A stretch of 38,004 bases of DNA from CAYIYO01 sp964367715 (GTDB taxonomy: Bacteria; Chlamydiota; Chlamydiia; Chlamydiales; Criblamydiaceae). The stretch spans positions 1 to 38,004 of the forward strand of contig CAYIYO010000015.1 in NCBI GenBank assembly GCA_964367715.1, written 5' to 3'. The notes below the pieces were generated by a model that saw only the letters and a program-made list of their open reading frames with translations, had not been told where the DNA came from and did no database searches. Position 1 is the stretch's first letter, and every line of letters begins with the position of its first letter. Positions 7,592 through 15,140 of this stretch are shown piece after piece. A program made the position numbers and the translations under genes.

Positions 7592-8857
7592 TCAAGGGTT
7601 TTTCTTTTTTCTCAATCGAGAAAAGTAGGAAATCCTCTTTTGCATCTCTCTTTCGAAGCCGCGTTCCAAAGGGCGATAGTACTCTTGACGTCCCATCTCC
7701 TCCGGAAAATACTCCTGTCCAGAAAAACCTTCTAAAGTATCATGGTCATATTCATACCCTTTCCCATAGCCGAGCTGCTTCATTAACTTCGTCGGTGCAT
7801 TGAGGATGATCGCCGGAGGATTCAACGACGTGCTTGCCTCCGCTGCCACCTTCGCCTCTCCATACGCCACATATAACGCATTACTCTTTGGTGCCAACGC
7901 TAAATATACCACCGCCTGCGCCAATGCGAGCTCTCCCTCAGGACTGCCTAACATCTGAAACGCATCTCGCGCAGCAATCGCCTGTTGCAACGCTATCGGA
8001 TCCGCCAAGCCAACATCTTCACTCGCCATGCGAATGATCCGGCGCGCCAAAAACAAGCGATCCTCGCCCCCTTCAAAAATTCGACACAACCAATACAACG
8101 CTGCATCAGGATCCGATCCCCGCACTGCTTTATGGAGGGCGGAAATAAGGTTATAATGCACCTCTCCCTCACGATCATAATGCGCCGGTCGGCGCTGCAG
8201 TAAGGGCGCCGCCATTTCTATATTAAGGATTGGCTCGGGTGGAAGGTCTTTAATATTCTCGACCAAATTTAACAAATACCGTCCATCACCTCCCGCCAAC
8301 TTCAACAAATACTGGCGCGCCTCCGTATCAAGGGGCAGGGGATGGTACTGTTTCTCATAACGAACAAGGAGAGACTCTAAATCTTCGCTATTTAATGCAT
8401 TAAGAGTAAGGACACGCAGGCGCGAAAGCAGGGGACTATTCAAAGAAAACGACGGATTCTCGGTCGTCGCCCCAATTAAGATAAATGTTCCTTTTTCCAC
8501 ATAAGGAAGCAACACATCCTGCTGTGACTTATTATAGCGGTGGATCTCATCAATAAAAATAAAGGTCTGTTGATTAAATAAGGGCTGCGACTGAATTTCA
8601 GCGATCACTTTTTTAAGGTCGGCAATCCCGCTATTCACCGGACTTAAAATGATGGGACTTTTCCCAAACGCACGCGCATATGCAATCGCCAAGGTGGTCT
8701 TTCCACATCCTGGAGGCCCCCATAAAAGAAGGGAAAGGGGATGCTGCCGTTGAACCGATTGTTTGATAAAGCCATGATCCCCAAGAAGATGTGTCTGTCC
8801 AACCACATCTTCAAGTTTTTTAGGTCTCATTTTTTCAGCTAATGGAATGTAACTCAT
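7592..8857 (-). CDS. rarA: Replication-associated recombination protein A (AAA+ ATPase)
   Basis: RarA (MgsA) is a clamp-loader-like AAA+ ATPase that acts at stalled replication forks. The family start MSYIPLAEKMRPKKLEDVVGQ is present. Walker A is GPPGCGKT (47-54) and Walker B FIDEIHR (D103-E104). Sensor 1 is GATTENPSF, and LSRLRVLTL supplies the arginine-finger region. The C-terminal tetramerisation part (ALHKAVRGSDPDAALYWLCRIFEGGED, MLGSPEGELALAQAVVYLALAPKSNA) is complete, at 421 residues. It is divergent from the TetR-type gene at 8957, with 99 bases between them that must hold both promoters. Confidence 0.96.
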   Translation of the reverse strand: MSYIPLAEKMRPKKLEDVVGQTHLLGDHGFIKQSVQRQHPLSLLLWGPPGCGKTTLAIAYARAFGKSPIILSPVNSGIADLKKVIAEIQSQPLFNQQTFIFIDEIHRYNKSQQDVLLPYVEKGTFILIGATTENPSFSLNSPLLSRLRVLTLNALNSEDLESLLVRYEKQYHPLPLDTEARQYLLKLAGGDGRYLLNLVENIKDLPPEPILNIEMAAPLLQRRPAHYDREGEVHYNLISALHKAVRGSDPDAALYWLCRIFEGGEDRLFLARRIIRMASEDVGLADPIALQQAIAARDAFQMLGSPEGELALAQAVVYLALAPKSNALYVAYGEAKVAAEASTSLNPPAIILNAPTKLMKQLGYGKGYEYDHDTLEGFSGQEYFPEEMGRQEYYRPLERGFEREMQKRISYFSRLRKKKNP

Positions 8858-8956
8858 AGTAAAAAAATTATAATTCGTGGTTAATAATTTTCAAAGATAA
8901 TAATTCTTAGTGGAAATTACATTAAATTAATGTTATCAGTTGAAATGGAGGGATTC

Positions 8957-9577
8957 ATGACAGCCAAAGAACGCCGCGTACGCGCAAAAGAAGAAACAAA
9001 ACATGCCATCATGGAGACGGTTCGCCAATTTATCACAGAAGGCAATTGGGAATTCGTCACAATCCGAAAAATTGCAGAAAAAATCGAATACAGTTCTCCC
9101 ACCATATACGAACACTTCGAAAGCAAAGATGCAATCTTGATCGAACTTAAAAAAGAAGCGTTAAAAGAATTAATTGTCGTTTATCAAAAGGTTGCTGAAG
9201 AAACAATTGACCGCAACGAACTCATGGTCAAACTCTCCATCGCCTACTACGACTTCTGCATGGATAACCGCGGCTACGCCAAAGCCCTCCTAGGTGTTGA
9301 TGGAATTCCACTCCATTCCGATCTAGCAATTCCCGAATGGAAAGCCATGCATACTTTTCTCCTAGAAAAAATGGCCTATACGCTAGGAATCCAAGATCCA
9401 AACACGCGCGTCATTCACGACTCCTTAGAAGTCATTCGTGCCTTCGTCCGCGGTATTGCCCTCGCCTCAATGACCAATGACATCACCCCACAGCCCGAAA
9501 AGCCAAAAGAATTACTAAAACTCGGCGTTCGCTTCCTTCTCTTCGGCTGCCGCAGTCAGCTGCAATCCGTTGTATAA
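8957..9577 (+). CDS. TetR/AcrR-type transcriptional regulator
   Basis: A 206-residue one-component repressor. The N-terminal helix-turn-helix (RQFITEGNWEFVTIRKIAEKIEYSSPTIYEHFESKDAIL) is a textbook TetR DNA-binding domain. The C-terminal ligand domain resembles the TetR_C group with a FCMDNRGYAKALLGVDG segment, and its inducer is not predictable. I start it at the ATG at 8957 because GGAGGG sits 4 bases upstream; an in-frame ATG at 8930 would add 9 residues but has no ribosome-binding site. It is divergent from rarA. The efflux channel and adaptor pair 3.3 kb away would be a plausible target by family precedent, but nothing in the sequence shows this. Confidence 0.9.
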   Translation: MTAKERRVRAKEETKHAIMETVRQFITEGNWEFVTIRKIAEKIEYSSPTIYEHFESKDAILIELKKEALKELIVVYQKVAEETIDRNELMVKLSIAYYDFCMDNRGYAKALLGVDGIPLHSDLAIPEWKAMHTFLLEKMAYTLGIQDPNTRVIHDSLEVIRAFVRGIALASMTNDITPQPEKPKELLKLGVRFLLFGCRSQLQSVV

Positions 9578-9596
9578 TTAACGAACATTTGGTATA

Positions 9597-9760
9597 TATA
9601 CACAATTGAATTAAAAAATTGGCTTTTTGAGCATGTCAAAGCCCCGGGATTGACCGATCGAAAGTCGGTTCATATTATTAATATTAAACGACTTTCGATC
9701 GGTCAATCGCGGGAGCTTTCACATCGCTTAAAAACCGATTCTTGATTTCACTTGTGTATA
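9597..9760. repeat. Palindromic element type A with nested hairpin (copy 1)
   Basis: A 164-bp element bounded by inverted ends TATACACAATTGAA (9597-9610) and TTCACTTGTGTATA (9747-9760). In reverse orientation its outer parts match the 96-bp copy at 10581-10676, including the stretches AATCGGTTTTTAAGCGATGT and CCCGGGGCTTTGACATGC. Relative to that copy it carries an extra segment of about 65 bp at the tip (nested hairpin, 9649-9707). The ends pair with each other, so the whole could fold into a long stem. It lies between the TetR-type gene and a HAD gene and encodes no protein I can support. Confidence 0.85.
9649..9707. repeat. Nested perfect hairpin inside type A copy 1
   Basis: Arms ATTGACCGATCGAAAGTCG (9649-9667) and its exact reverse complement (9689-9707) form a 19-bp perfect stem with a 21-base AT-rich loop. 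Read on the minus strand the loop contains TAATATTAATAATATGAAC. The same loop, with one base changed, sits in the nested hairpin at 37920-37966, whose stem sequence is different. Stem identity is therefore free to vary while pairing and loop are kept. Confidence 0.85.
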
Positions 9761-9835
9761 CCGTTCGTGGTTCAAAATTTGATTTTTGGGCTTTGACGCA
9801 GCCGAAAAACCAAATTTCGAATCACGAGCGGTATA
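9757..9835. repeat. Palindromic element type B (copy without nested hairpin)
   Basis: A 79-bp imperfect palindrome. Its ends TATACCGTTCGTG (9757-9769) and CACGAGCGGTATA (9823-9835) pair at 12 of 13 positions, and pairing continues inward through AAATTTG/CAAATTT to a GGGCTTTGACGCAGCC tip. It shares TATA with the end of type A copy 1, so the two are fused tail to head. Type B relatives are seen at 25763-25779 (17 bp identical) and at 37862-38004. Confidence 0.8.
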
Positions 9836-9862
9836 CCATTCTTTGTCTACTTTAGGAAACTC

Positions 9863-10543
9863 ATGCGCTGGATTCACGACTACCAACTCTTTTTATTCGA
9901 CTTCGATGGCCTTCTCGTCAACACAGAAGAAGCCCACTTTCGCGCCTACCAAAAGATGTGCGAAGATCGTGGATATTTTTTAGGATGGGATTTCGATCGC
10001 TACATCCAAACCGCCCACTATACCTCTGCTGGTCTAGAAGAACAAATCTACGCACAATTTCCAAAACTTAAAAAAGAAGAACCAACCTGGTCAGTCCTCT
10101 ACAACGAAAAAAAACAAGCACTCATTAACCTCTTCAAAACAGGCCAAATCTCTTTGATGCCCGGCGTCGAAAAACTCCTACAAGCCCTCGCCGATGCCAA
10201 CATCAACCGCGCAGTTGTCACACATTCCGACGAAGACCTTGTCAAAATCATCCGAGAACAAAACGCCTCTCTCCACTCGATCCCTCATTGGATCACACGC
10301 AGAGACTACACCTTTCCTAAACCTGATCCCGAATGTTATCAAAAAGCAATCCATACCCTTGCTCGCCCTTCCGATGCAATCATTGGATTCGAAGACACCC
10401 CACGTGGTCTGCGCGCCTTAAACCAGACGCGCGCCGTTCCCGTCCTGGTTTCTATGATCCCTTACCCCGAAATAGAAGAATTCGTCGATAAAGGCGTCTC
10501 CTTCTTCCGCTCCCTAGAAGATATTCCCCCTACAGGCCCTTAA
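9863..10543 (+). CDS. HAD-superfamily hydrolase, beta-phosphoglucomutase-like
   Basis: A 226-residue subfamily IA HAD phosphatase. Motif I is FDFDGLLVNTE, with nucleophile D13 and acid D15. An alpha-helical cap follows (about 20-95), then VVTHSDE (motif II region), a Lys in FPKPDPECYQ (motif III) and IGFEDTPRGLRAL (motif IV). The cap and the FEDTPRG signature resemble beta-phosphoglucomutase and phosphatase YcjU-like proteins; the exact sugar phosphate cannot be read from sequence. The ATG at 9863 is preceded by AGGAAACTC, a weak ribosome-binding site. It stands alone between two palindromic repeat blocks. Confidence 0.88.
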   Translation: MRWIHDYQLFLFDFDGLLVNTEEAHFRAYQKMCEDRGYFLGWDFDRYIQTAHYTSAGLEEQIYAQFPKLKKEEPTWSVLYNEKKQALINLFKTGQISLMPGVEKLLQALADANINRAVVTHSDEDLVKIIREQNASLHSIPHWITRRDYTFPKPDPECYQKAIHTLARPSDAIIGFEDTPRGLRALNQTRAVPVLVSMIPYPEIEEFVDKGVSFFRSLEDIPPTGP

Positions 10544-10580
10544 AATAACACCGCGCGACCTTCTAGTGGGTAGTCTAAAA

Positions 10581-10676
10581 TATACACAAGTGAAATCAAG
10601 AATCGGTTTTTAAGCGATGTGAATCCCGGGGCTTTGACATGCTTAAAAAGCCAACTTTTGAATTCACTTGTGTATA
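10581..10676. repeat. Palindromic element type A (copy 2, no nested hairpin)
   Basis: A 96-bp element with perfect 14-bp terminal inverted repeats, TATACACAAGTGAA (10581-10594) and TTCACTTGTGTATA (10663-10676). Inward pairing continues imperfectly to a CCCGGGG tip. It lies between the convergent HAD gene (plus) and truA (minus), ending 14 bases before the truA stop, so it could serve as a bidirectional terminator stem. The ends, small size and lack of coding also fit a non-autonomous, MITE-like element. Confidence 0.85.
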
Positions 10677-10689
10677 CGTTCGGTATTAC

Positions 10690-11460
10690 TCAGCTTAAGA
10701 GGTCTCTTTCGTAGACGACATGTGCAAGGAAAAGTCCATGGGGCGGTGCTGCCTGTCCAGCAGTACGCCGATCTTTTGCTGCTAAAATGCGCAGGAGATC
10801 AGCAGGCGATTTTTTGCCTTTTCCGACTTCGCAGAGAGTGCCCACAATATTGCGGACCATCTTATACAAAAAACCATTTCCTTCGAACTCCAGGCGGACC
10901 CCGCCCTCCTGCTCAACGAGGTCAAGGCGCATTAAATGACGCACAGGATTGCGACTTACGCTTCCAGCGCCAGGCTCATTTGCAAAGCTTGTAAAGTCAT
11001 GTTCTCCGACGAGATACGAGGCAGCTTCTTTTACCGCATTCACATCAAACGGTTGGCGCACATGCAAACTATAATTGCGTTGAAAGGGGAGTTGAACGGG
11101 ATCCAACCACAGATGATAATGGTAGCTTTTCTTCTTGGCTCCAAAACGCGCATGGAAATCATTACTTTCCTCCACCATCTCAAAAATGCGAATGTCATCA
11201 GGCAATAGCTTATTTAAGGAATGGTGCACTCGATAAATATCCAACGTCTTGCTCGAACGGAAATGCGCGACCTGTCCTAATGCATGGACCCCAGCATCGG
11301 TTCTTCCCGATCCTACGATCTCAATTGGCTCACCAATAATAGGGGAGAGGATCTCCTGCAGCACGGCTTGGATGCTGCGTCCATTCGGCTGTACCTGCCA
11401 TCCACAATAGTGTGTTCCGTCATACGCAATGCGCATACGGTACGTTTTCTTTTGGTCCAT
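10690..11460 (-). CDS. truA: tRNA pseudouridine synthase A
   Basis: It converts uridines 38-40 of the tRNA anticodon arm to pseudouridine. The catalytic Asp55 sits in GSGRTDAGVHALGQVAHF. The start MRIAYDGTHYCGWQVQPNGRSIQ and the later FEGNGFLYKMVRNIVGTL are family signatures. Length 256 residues is normal. It starts 3 bases after the sufE stop codon, so the two form an operon. Its 3' end abuts palindromic element type A. Confidence 0.96.
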   Translation of the reverse strand: MDQKKTYRMRIAYDGTHYCGWQVQPNGRSIQAVLQEILSPIIGEPIEIVGSGRTDAGVHALGQVAHFRSSKTLDIYRVHHSLNKLLPDDIRIFEMVEESNDFHARFGAKKKSYHYHLWLDPVQLPFQRNYSLHVRQPFDVNAVKEAASYLVGEHDFTSFANEPGAGSVSRNPVRHLMRLDLVEQEGGVRLEFEGNGFLYKMVRNIVGTLCEVGKGKKSPADLLRILAAKDRRTAGQAAPPHGLFLAHVVYERDLLS

Positions 11461-11463
11461 ACG

Positions 11464-11907
11464 TTACTTCTGTCCCATTAGATGACGGAGGGCCTCTTGC
11501 TTCATCTTTAAATGGACGCTATATAGTCCGTTGGCTCGACTAGGACTTAAGCTGGTGCTCAATCCTAACCCCTCTAAATAAGTGGGCGGGCAGGTTAAAA
11601 TTGTTTCCGCTGTCTCTCCACTATAAACAGCAATCAACAATGCGGCCAGGCCGGAAGAGATCAGGGCATCGGATTCTGCCTCAAAAAATATTTTGCCGTC
11701 TTTGGTGAAGGAGCGAAGGTACATGCGGCTTTGGCATCCGGGAACAATATTCTCTGGGGTCTTATAGAGCGATTCAAGTGGAGGGGTATCTTTTCCTATT
11801 AAAATTATTTTTTGGTAGCGCTCTTCGTCTGTTGAGTAGCTAGAAAAAATAGTTAATATTTTTTTTTGCTTCTCTAAGCAGGACGCAAACTGCTCTTTTT
11901 CTGTCAT
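11464..11907 (-). CDS. sufE: SufE-family sulfur acceptor for Fe-S cluster assembly
   Basis: SufE takes persulfide sulfur from the cysteine desulfurase SufS and passes it to the SufBCD scaffold. The acceptor Cys lies in IVPGCQSRMY (Cys58 from the chosen start), and LISSGLAALLIAVYSGETAETIL is the conserved C-terminal region. I start it at ATG 11907 (MTEKEQFASCLEKQ), where AAAGG lies 7 bases upstream; the open frame continues to 11958, but the extra 17 residues are not SufE-like. At 147 residues it has the usual length. SufS and SufBCD are not in the window. Confidence 0.9.
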   Translation of the reverse strand: MTEKEQFASCLEKQKKILTIFSSYSTDEERYQKIILIGKDTPPLESLYKTPENIVPGCQSRMYLRSFTKDGKIFFEAESDALISSGLAALLIAVYSGETAETILTCPPTYLEGLGLSTSLSPSRANGLYSVHLKMKQEALRHLMGQK

Positions 11908-12006
11908 GGGATAACCTTTTTTATCAAATAGGATACACGAAAAAACAATTATTGTCATCTCCCAGACCTTAATTCAGTTAAGATAGGTGTCAGCAACGAT
12001 TTTTCC

Positions 12007-12034
12007 TTGACAATTATAAAGAATGTGGTAGATT
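12007..12034 (+). promoter_or_regulatory. Promoter of infA
   Basis: TTGACA (12007-12012), a 16-base spacer and TAGATT (12029-12034) form a strong sigma-70-type promoter 46 bases before the infA ATG. It lies in the gap between the divergent sufE and infA genes. Confidence 0.65.
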
Positions 12035-12079
12035 AATTATACATTTATGAAATTCTATTAGGGTTTAGGTTATCTCGTT

Positions 12080-12298
12080 ATGCCGAAAGAGGACACCATT
12101 AAGCTCGACGGTATCGTCGAAGAGCTTCTACCAAACATGCAATTCCGCGTCACTCTCATCAATGGGATGAAAGTTTTCGCTCATCTTTGCGGAAAAATGC
12201 GTATGATGAACATCCGCGTCTCCGTAGGAGATACGGTCACTGTAGAAATTTCCCCATACGACCTTTCGAAAGCTCGAATTGTCTATAGGCAAAAATAG
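12080..12298 (+). CDS. infA: Translation initiation factor IF-1
   Basis: A 72-residue single S1/OB-fold protein that binds the ribosomal A site during initiation. The sequence MPKEDTIKLDGIVEELLPNM and the later HLCGKMRMMNIRVSVGDTVTVEISPYDLSKARIVYR follow the family throughout. It stands at the head of the conserved infA, tRNA-Thr, tuf block. The ribosome-binding site is weak (TTAGGTTATC before the ATG). Confidence 0.97.
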   Translation: MPKEDTIKLDGIVEELLPNMQFRVTLINGMKVFAHLCGKMRMMNIRVSVGDTVTVEISPYDLSKARIVYRQK

Positions 12299-12421
12299 TC
12301 TCAACAGCACCAGTTCGCACCCGATTAGCAAAATGGGGCACGGATTTCTGTTGTTGAGGAAGTGAGTGGCGTCGGACAAATGAATATTTGTGCAAAGCCC
12401 AATAAAAATACGTGATACCAC

Positions 12422-12450
12422 TTGCGTTTTTTTATTAAACTCTCTACACT
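12422..12450 (+). promoter_or_regulatory. Candidate promoter of the tRNA-Thr and tuf unit
   Basis: TTGCGT (12422-12427), a 17-base spacer and TACACT (12445-12450) lie in the 269-base gap between infA and tRNA-Thr. The same gap shows a loose long-range inverted repeat at its start (CTCAACAG near 12300 and CTGTTGTTGAG near 12350) that may end the infA transcript. Nothing else is recognisable in the gap. Confidence 0.45.
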
Positions 12451-12567
12451 AACAAGCTTTCGAGCCGTACTCGGTGGAGACACTGAGAAGGAAGCATTCA
12501 ATTTTACTAGAAACCTCAATTTTTTTATTGAATTTCCGGGATAGAGCGAATGTTTAGTAAATTGAAA

Positions 12568-12639
12568 GCCCAGATAGCTCAGTGGTAGAGCATTTGCATG
12601 GTAAGCAAAAGGTCGTAGGTTCAATTCCTATTCTGGGCA
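12568..12639 (+). tRNA. tRNA-Thr (anticodon GGT)
   Basis: A 72-base cloverleaf. The acceptor GCCCAGA pairs with TCTGGGC, discriminator A. The D-arm has AGCTCAGTGGTAGAGC. The anticodon stem TTTGC/GCAAA encloses ATGGTAA (anticodon GGT). The T-loop is TTCAATT. CCA is not encoded. A tRNA-Thr at this place before tuf is the known chlamydial arrangement. Confidence 0.96.
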
Positions 12640-12808
12640 GAACATCGGTAGTCCTGTGAATAATCACAAGTACCACATGAATGCAATCAGTTTTACTGAT
12701 GGGATTCAATAAATAGAAGGGCCTCACATACTCGATAATGTAGGCACTTCACAAAGTAAATGAAATTTTTTAACAATACTTAGCTGAAGTCCACGGAGGA
12801 TATACACT

Positions 12809-13993
12809 ATGGCAAAAGAAACATTTCAGCGTAATAAACCGCACGTCAATGTTGGAACAGTAGGCCACGTTGACCACGGCAAAACAACGTTGACAGCCGC
12901 AATTACAAAAGTACTTTCAAAGAAAGGTGGCTCAAAAGCTTACAATTTCGATGAAATCGATAAAGCTCCTGAAGAAAAAGCACGTGGTATCACGATCAAC
13001 GCTTCACACGTCGAATACGAAACAGAAAACCGTCATTACGCACACGTTGACTGCCCCGGCCACGCCGACTACGTCAAAAACATGATCACTGGTGCTGCAC
13101 AAATGGACGGCGCTATTCTCGTTGTTTCCGCAACAGACGGCGCGATGCCTCAGACACGTGAGCACATCCTGCTCTGCCGTCAGATGCAAGTTCCTGCAAT
13201 CGTTGTGTTCCTAAACAAAGTCGATATGCTCGGTGCAGAAGACCAAGACCTCCTCGACCTCGTCGAAATGGAACTTCAAGAATTGCTCGAATCAAAAGGC
13301 TACAAAGATTGCGCAATCGTTCGCGGCTCCGCTCTTAAAGCCCTCGAAGGCAACCCAGAATACGAAGAAAAAATTATTCAACTTATGCAGACAGTGGATG
13401 AAAAAATCCCAACTCCTGTACGTGATGTTGAAAAACCATTTCTACTCCCAATCGAAGACGTCTTCTCCATCTCCGGTCGTGGAACAGTTGCAACAGGTCG
13501 TGTTGAGCGCGGTATCGTAAAAATTAACGATAAGCTACAACTCGTCGGCTTCAACCCAACAATCGACACAACAGCAACTGGACTCGAAATGTTCCAAAAA
13601 GAACTTAGCGAAGCACGCGCTGGTGAAAACGTCGGTATCCTTCTTCGTGGAATTGACAAGAACAAAATCCAACGCGGTATGGTTTTGACAGCTCCAAATA
13701 CATGCAAGCCTCACACAGAATTCGTAGGCCAAGTGTACATCCTAACAAAAGAAGAAGGCGGACGCCATAAGCCATTTTTTAGCGGCTACCGTCCACAGTT
13801 CTACTTCAGAACGACAGACATCACCGGTTCTATCACTCTTGCAGAAGGTGTAGAAATGGTAATGCCAGGCGATAACGTTGAGTTCACAGCAGCACTCATT
13901 GCGCCAATCGCTCTTGAAGAAGGAATGCGTTTTGCGATGCGTGAAGGTGGCCGTACAATCGGTGCCGGTACTGTATCAAAAATCATCAAGTAA
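12809..13993 (+). CDS. tuf: Elongation factor Tu
   Basis: EF-Tu delivers aminoacyl-tRNA to the ribosome as a GTP complex. G1 is GHVDHGKT (19-26), followed by RGITINASHVEYET (switch I), DCPGHADY (G3), NKVD (G4) and GSALKALEG (G5). Domains 2 and 3 are complete, at 394 residues. GGAGG lies 9 bases before the ATG. A 169-base leader follows the tRNA-Thr, suggesting tRNA processing from a joint transcript. A hairpin terminator lies 26 bases behind it. The codon usage looks biased, as expected of a highly expressed gene. Confidence 0.99.
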   Translation: MAKETFQRNKPHVNVGTVGHVDHGKTTLTAAITKVLSKKGGSKAYNFDEIDKAPEEKARGITINASHVEYETENRHYAHVDCPGHADYVKNMITGAAQMDGAILVVSATDGAMPQTREHILLCRQMQVPAIVVFLNKVDMLGAEDQDLLDLVEMELQELLESKGYKDCAIVRGSALKALEGNPEYEEKIIQLMQTVDEKIPTPVRDVEKPFLLPIEDVFSISGRGTVATGRVERGIVKINDKLQLVGFNPTIDTTATGLEMFQKELSEARAGENVGILLRGIDKNKIQRGMVLTAPNTCKPHTEFVGQVYILTKEEGGRHKPFFSGYRPQFYFRTTDITGSITLAEGVEMVMPGDNVEFTAALIAPIALEEGMRFAMREGGRTIGAGTVSKIIK

Positions 13994-14018
13994 TGCCTCA
14001 ACGCATGTATTGATCAAG

Positions 14019-14050
14019 AGTCGTCTCTCCATAAAAGAGACGACTGTTTT
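14019..14050 (+). terminator. Terminator behind tuf
   Basis: A perfect 10-bp stem, AGTCGTCTCT (14019-14028) and AGAGACGACT (14036-14045), with a 7-base loop and GTTTT after it. A second inverted repeat, GAATCTGAA (14051-14059) with TTCAGATTC (14080-14088), follows at once and ends 3 bases before tRNA-Trp. The short T-run suggests partial termination. Confidence 0.65.
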
Positions 14051-14091
14051 GAATCTGAATGCCCCCTTCACAAAAGGCCTTCAGATTCTTA

Positions 14092-14164
14092 GGGTGTGTA
14101 GCTCAGTTGGTAGAGCAGCGGTCTCCAAAGCCGCGGGTCGGGAGTTCGAGTCTCTCCGCACTCG
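14092..14164 (+). tRNA. tRNA-Trp (anticodon CCA)
   Basis: A 73-base cloverleaf. The acceptor GGGTGTG pairs with CGCACTC (G-U wobbles allowed), discriminator G. The anticodon stem GCGGT/GCCGC encloses CTCCAAA (anticodon CCA). The T-loop is TTCGAGT. CCA is not encoded. A tRNA-Trp between tuf and secE is typical of chlamydiae. Confidence 0.95.
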
Positions 14165-14240
14165 TTGACGATAGGTAAGAGCAAGTAAACATCGATTTGT
14201 AAAGTTAGTATTTTATTAATCGCTCTTATAAGGAGGGAAT

Positions 14241-14540
14241 GTGGCAGGAGGTAATGTGGCTTTGGGTCTTAAAACAATGGAATCAAAGAAATCTCACGAA
14301 CGTGGAGAGTCGGAACAAACCGCTTCACACGTTCATACAAAAAAAACACAGTCTTTCCTTACAGATATCAAATCGGAGTTCATGAAAATCACATGGACGC
14401 CGAAAGAGGAACTAAAAACATATACTAAGATCGTTGTCGGTGCCACCTTCCTTTGCGGAATGGGTGTTTTCTTTATGGATCTCCTCATTCAAACGTTGCT
14501 ATCAGGCATCGAAACGGCTCTAAAGCTGATTTTTGGATAA
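14241..14540 (+). CDS. secE: Preprotein translocase subunit SecE
   Basis: SecE is the small membrane subunit of the SecYEG channel. The SecE core is KSEFMKITWTPKEELKTYTKIVVGATFLCGMGVFFMDLLIQTLL: an amphipathic helix with the conserved WP-like TWTPKEEL, then a single membrane segment. At 99 residues it has a longer polar N-terminus than most. Two in-frame GTG starts, at 14241 and 14256, each carry their own strong Shine-Dalgarno (AAGGAGGG and AGGAGG) at the same spacing, and an ATG follows at 14277. I list the first, but initiation may occur at both. Confidence 0.92.
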   Translation: MAGGNVALGLKTMESKKSHERGESEQTASHVHTKKTQSFLTDIKSEFMKITWTPKEELKTYTKIVVGATFLCGMGVFFMDLLIQTLLSGIETALKLIFG

Positions 14541-14578
14541 TCGACATTATAAACCCGTAACGAACGGTACGAGACAAA

Positions 14579-15130
14579 ATGGATAAATGGTACGTGTTAC
14601 AGGTTCTTTCAAGCCATGAACAGAAAGTTCAAAAAGCTCTGATGGAACAGCGCGATCTCACTGGAATGAATGACTACATCCTTAGTGTAATCGTCCCCAC
14701 CGAAAATGTCTCCGAAGTGAAAAAAGGACAACAACGCGTTGTCGAAAAACGCATATGGCCCGGATACATCCTCGTCAAAATGGTGATGACCGACGACTCC
14801 TGGCAGTATGTTAAAAACGTTCCCGGCATCGTTGACTTCCTCGGCGGAGAAAAACCCACAGCACTAACAGATAGAGAAGTTGATGAGATCCTAAGAGATC
14901 TTGAACAGAAAAAACAGTCGATTACTCAAAAACACAAATTCAAAGTTGGCGATACTGTCAAAATTATTGATGGCGTATTCGTTAACTTCATCGGAACAGT
15001 GACGGTATTACACCCCGAAAAGGGTCTCCTAAGCGTCAACGTCTCCATCTTCGGCAGGGAGACACGTGTCGATGACTTGGAATTCATCCAAGTAGAAGAA
15101 GTAACCGAAGAATCAGAACGTACGGATTAA
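14579..15130 (+). CDS. nusG: Transcription antitermination factor NusG
   Basis: NusG binds RNA polymerase, suppresses pausing and links it to Rho or ribosomes. The NGN domain starts MDKWYVLQVLSSHEQKVQKAL and contains RVVEKRIWPGYILVKMVMTDDSWQYVKNVPGIVDFLG. The KOW domain is KFKVGDTVKIIDGVFVNFIGTV. Length is 183 residues. It lies 38 bases after secE and 10 bases before rplK, as in the usual secE-nusG-rplK operon. Confidence 0.97.
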   Translation: MDKWYVLQVLSSHEQKVQKALMEQRDLTGMNDYILSVIVPTENVSEVKKGQQRVVEKRIWPGYILVKMVMTDDSWQYVKNVPGIVDFLGGEKPTALTDREVDEILRDLEQKKQSITQKHKFKVGDTVKIIDGVFVNFIGTVTVLHPEKGLLSVNVSIFGRETRVDDLEFIQVEEVTEESERTD

Positions 15131-15140
15131 AGAGGAAAAA

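Noticed and set aside
9597..10676. CRISPR array
   Set aside because: The repeats are palindromic, few, of unequal length and in opposite orientations, with no regular spacers and no cas genes.
10668..10994. 108-codon plus-strand frame over the truA 3' end
   Set aside because: It begins in the palindromic element and runs antisense to conserved truA sequence.
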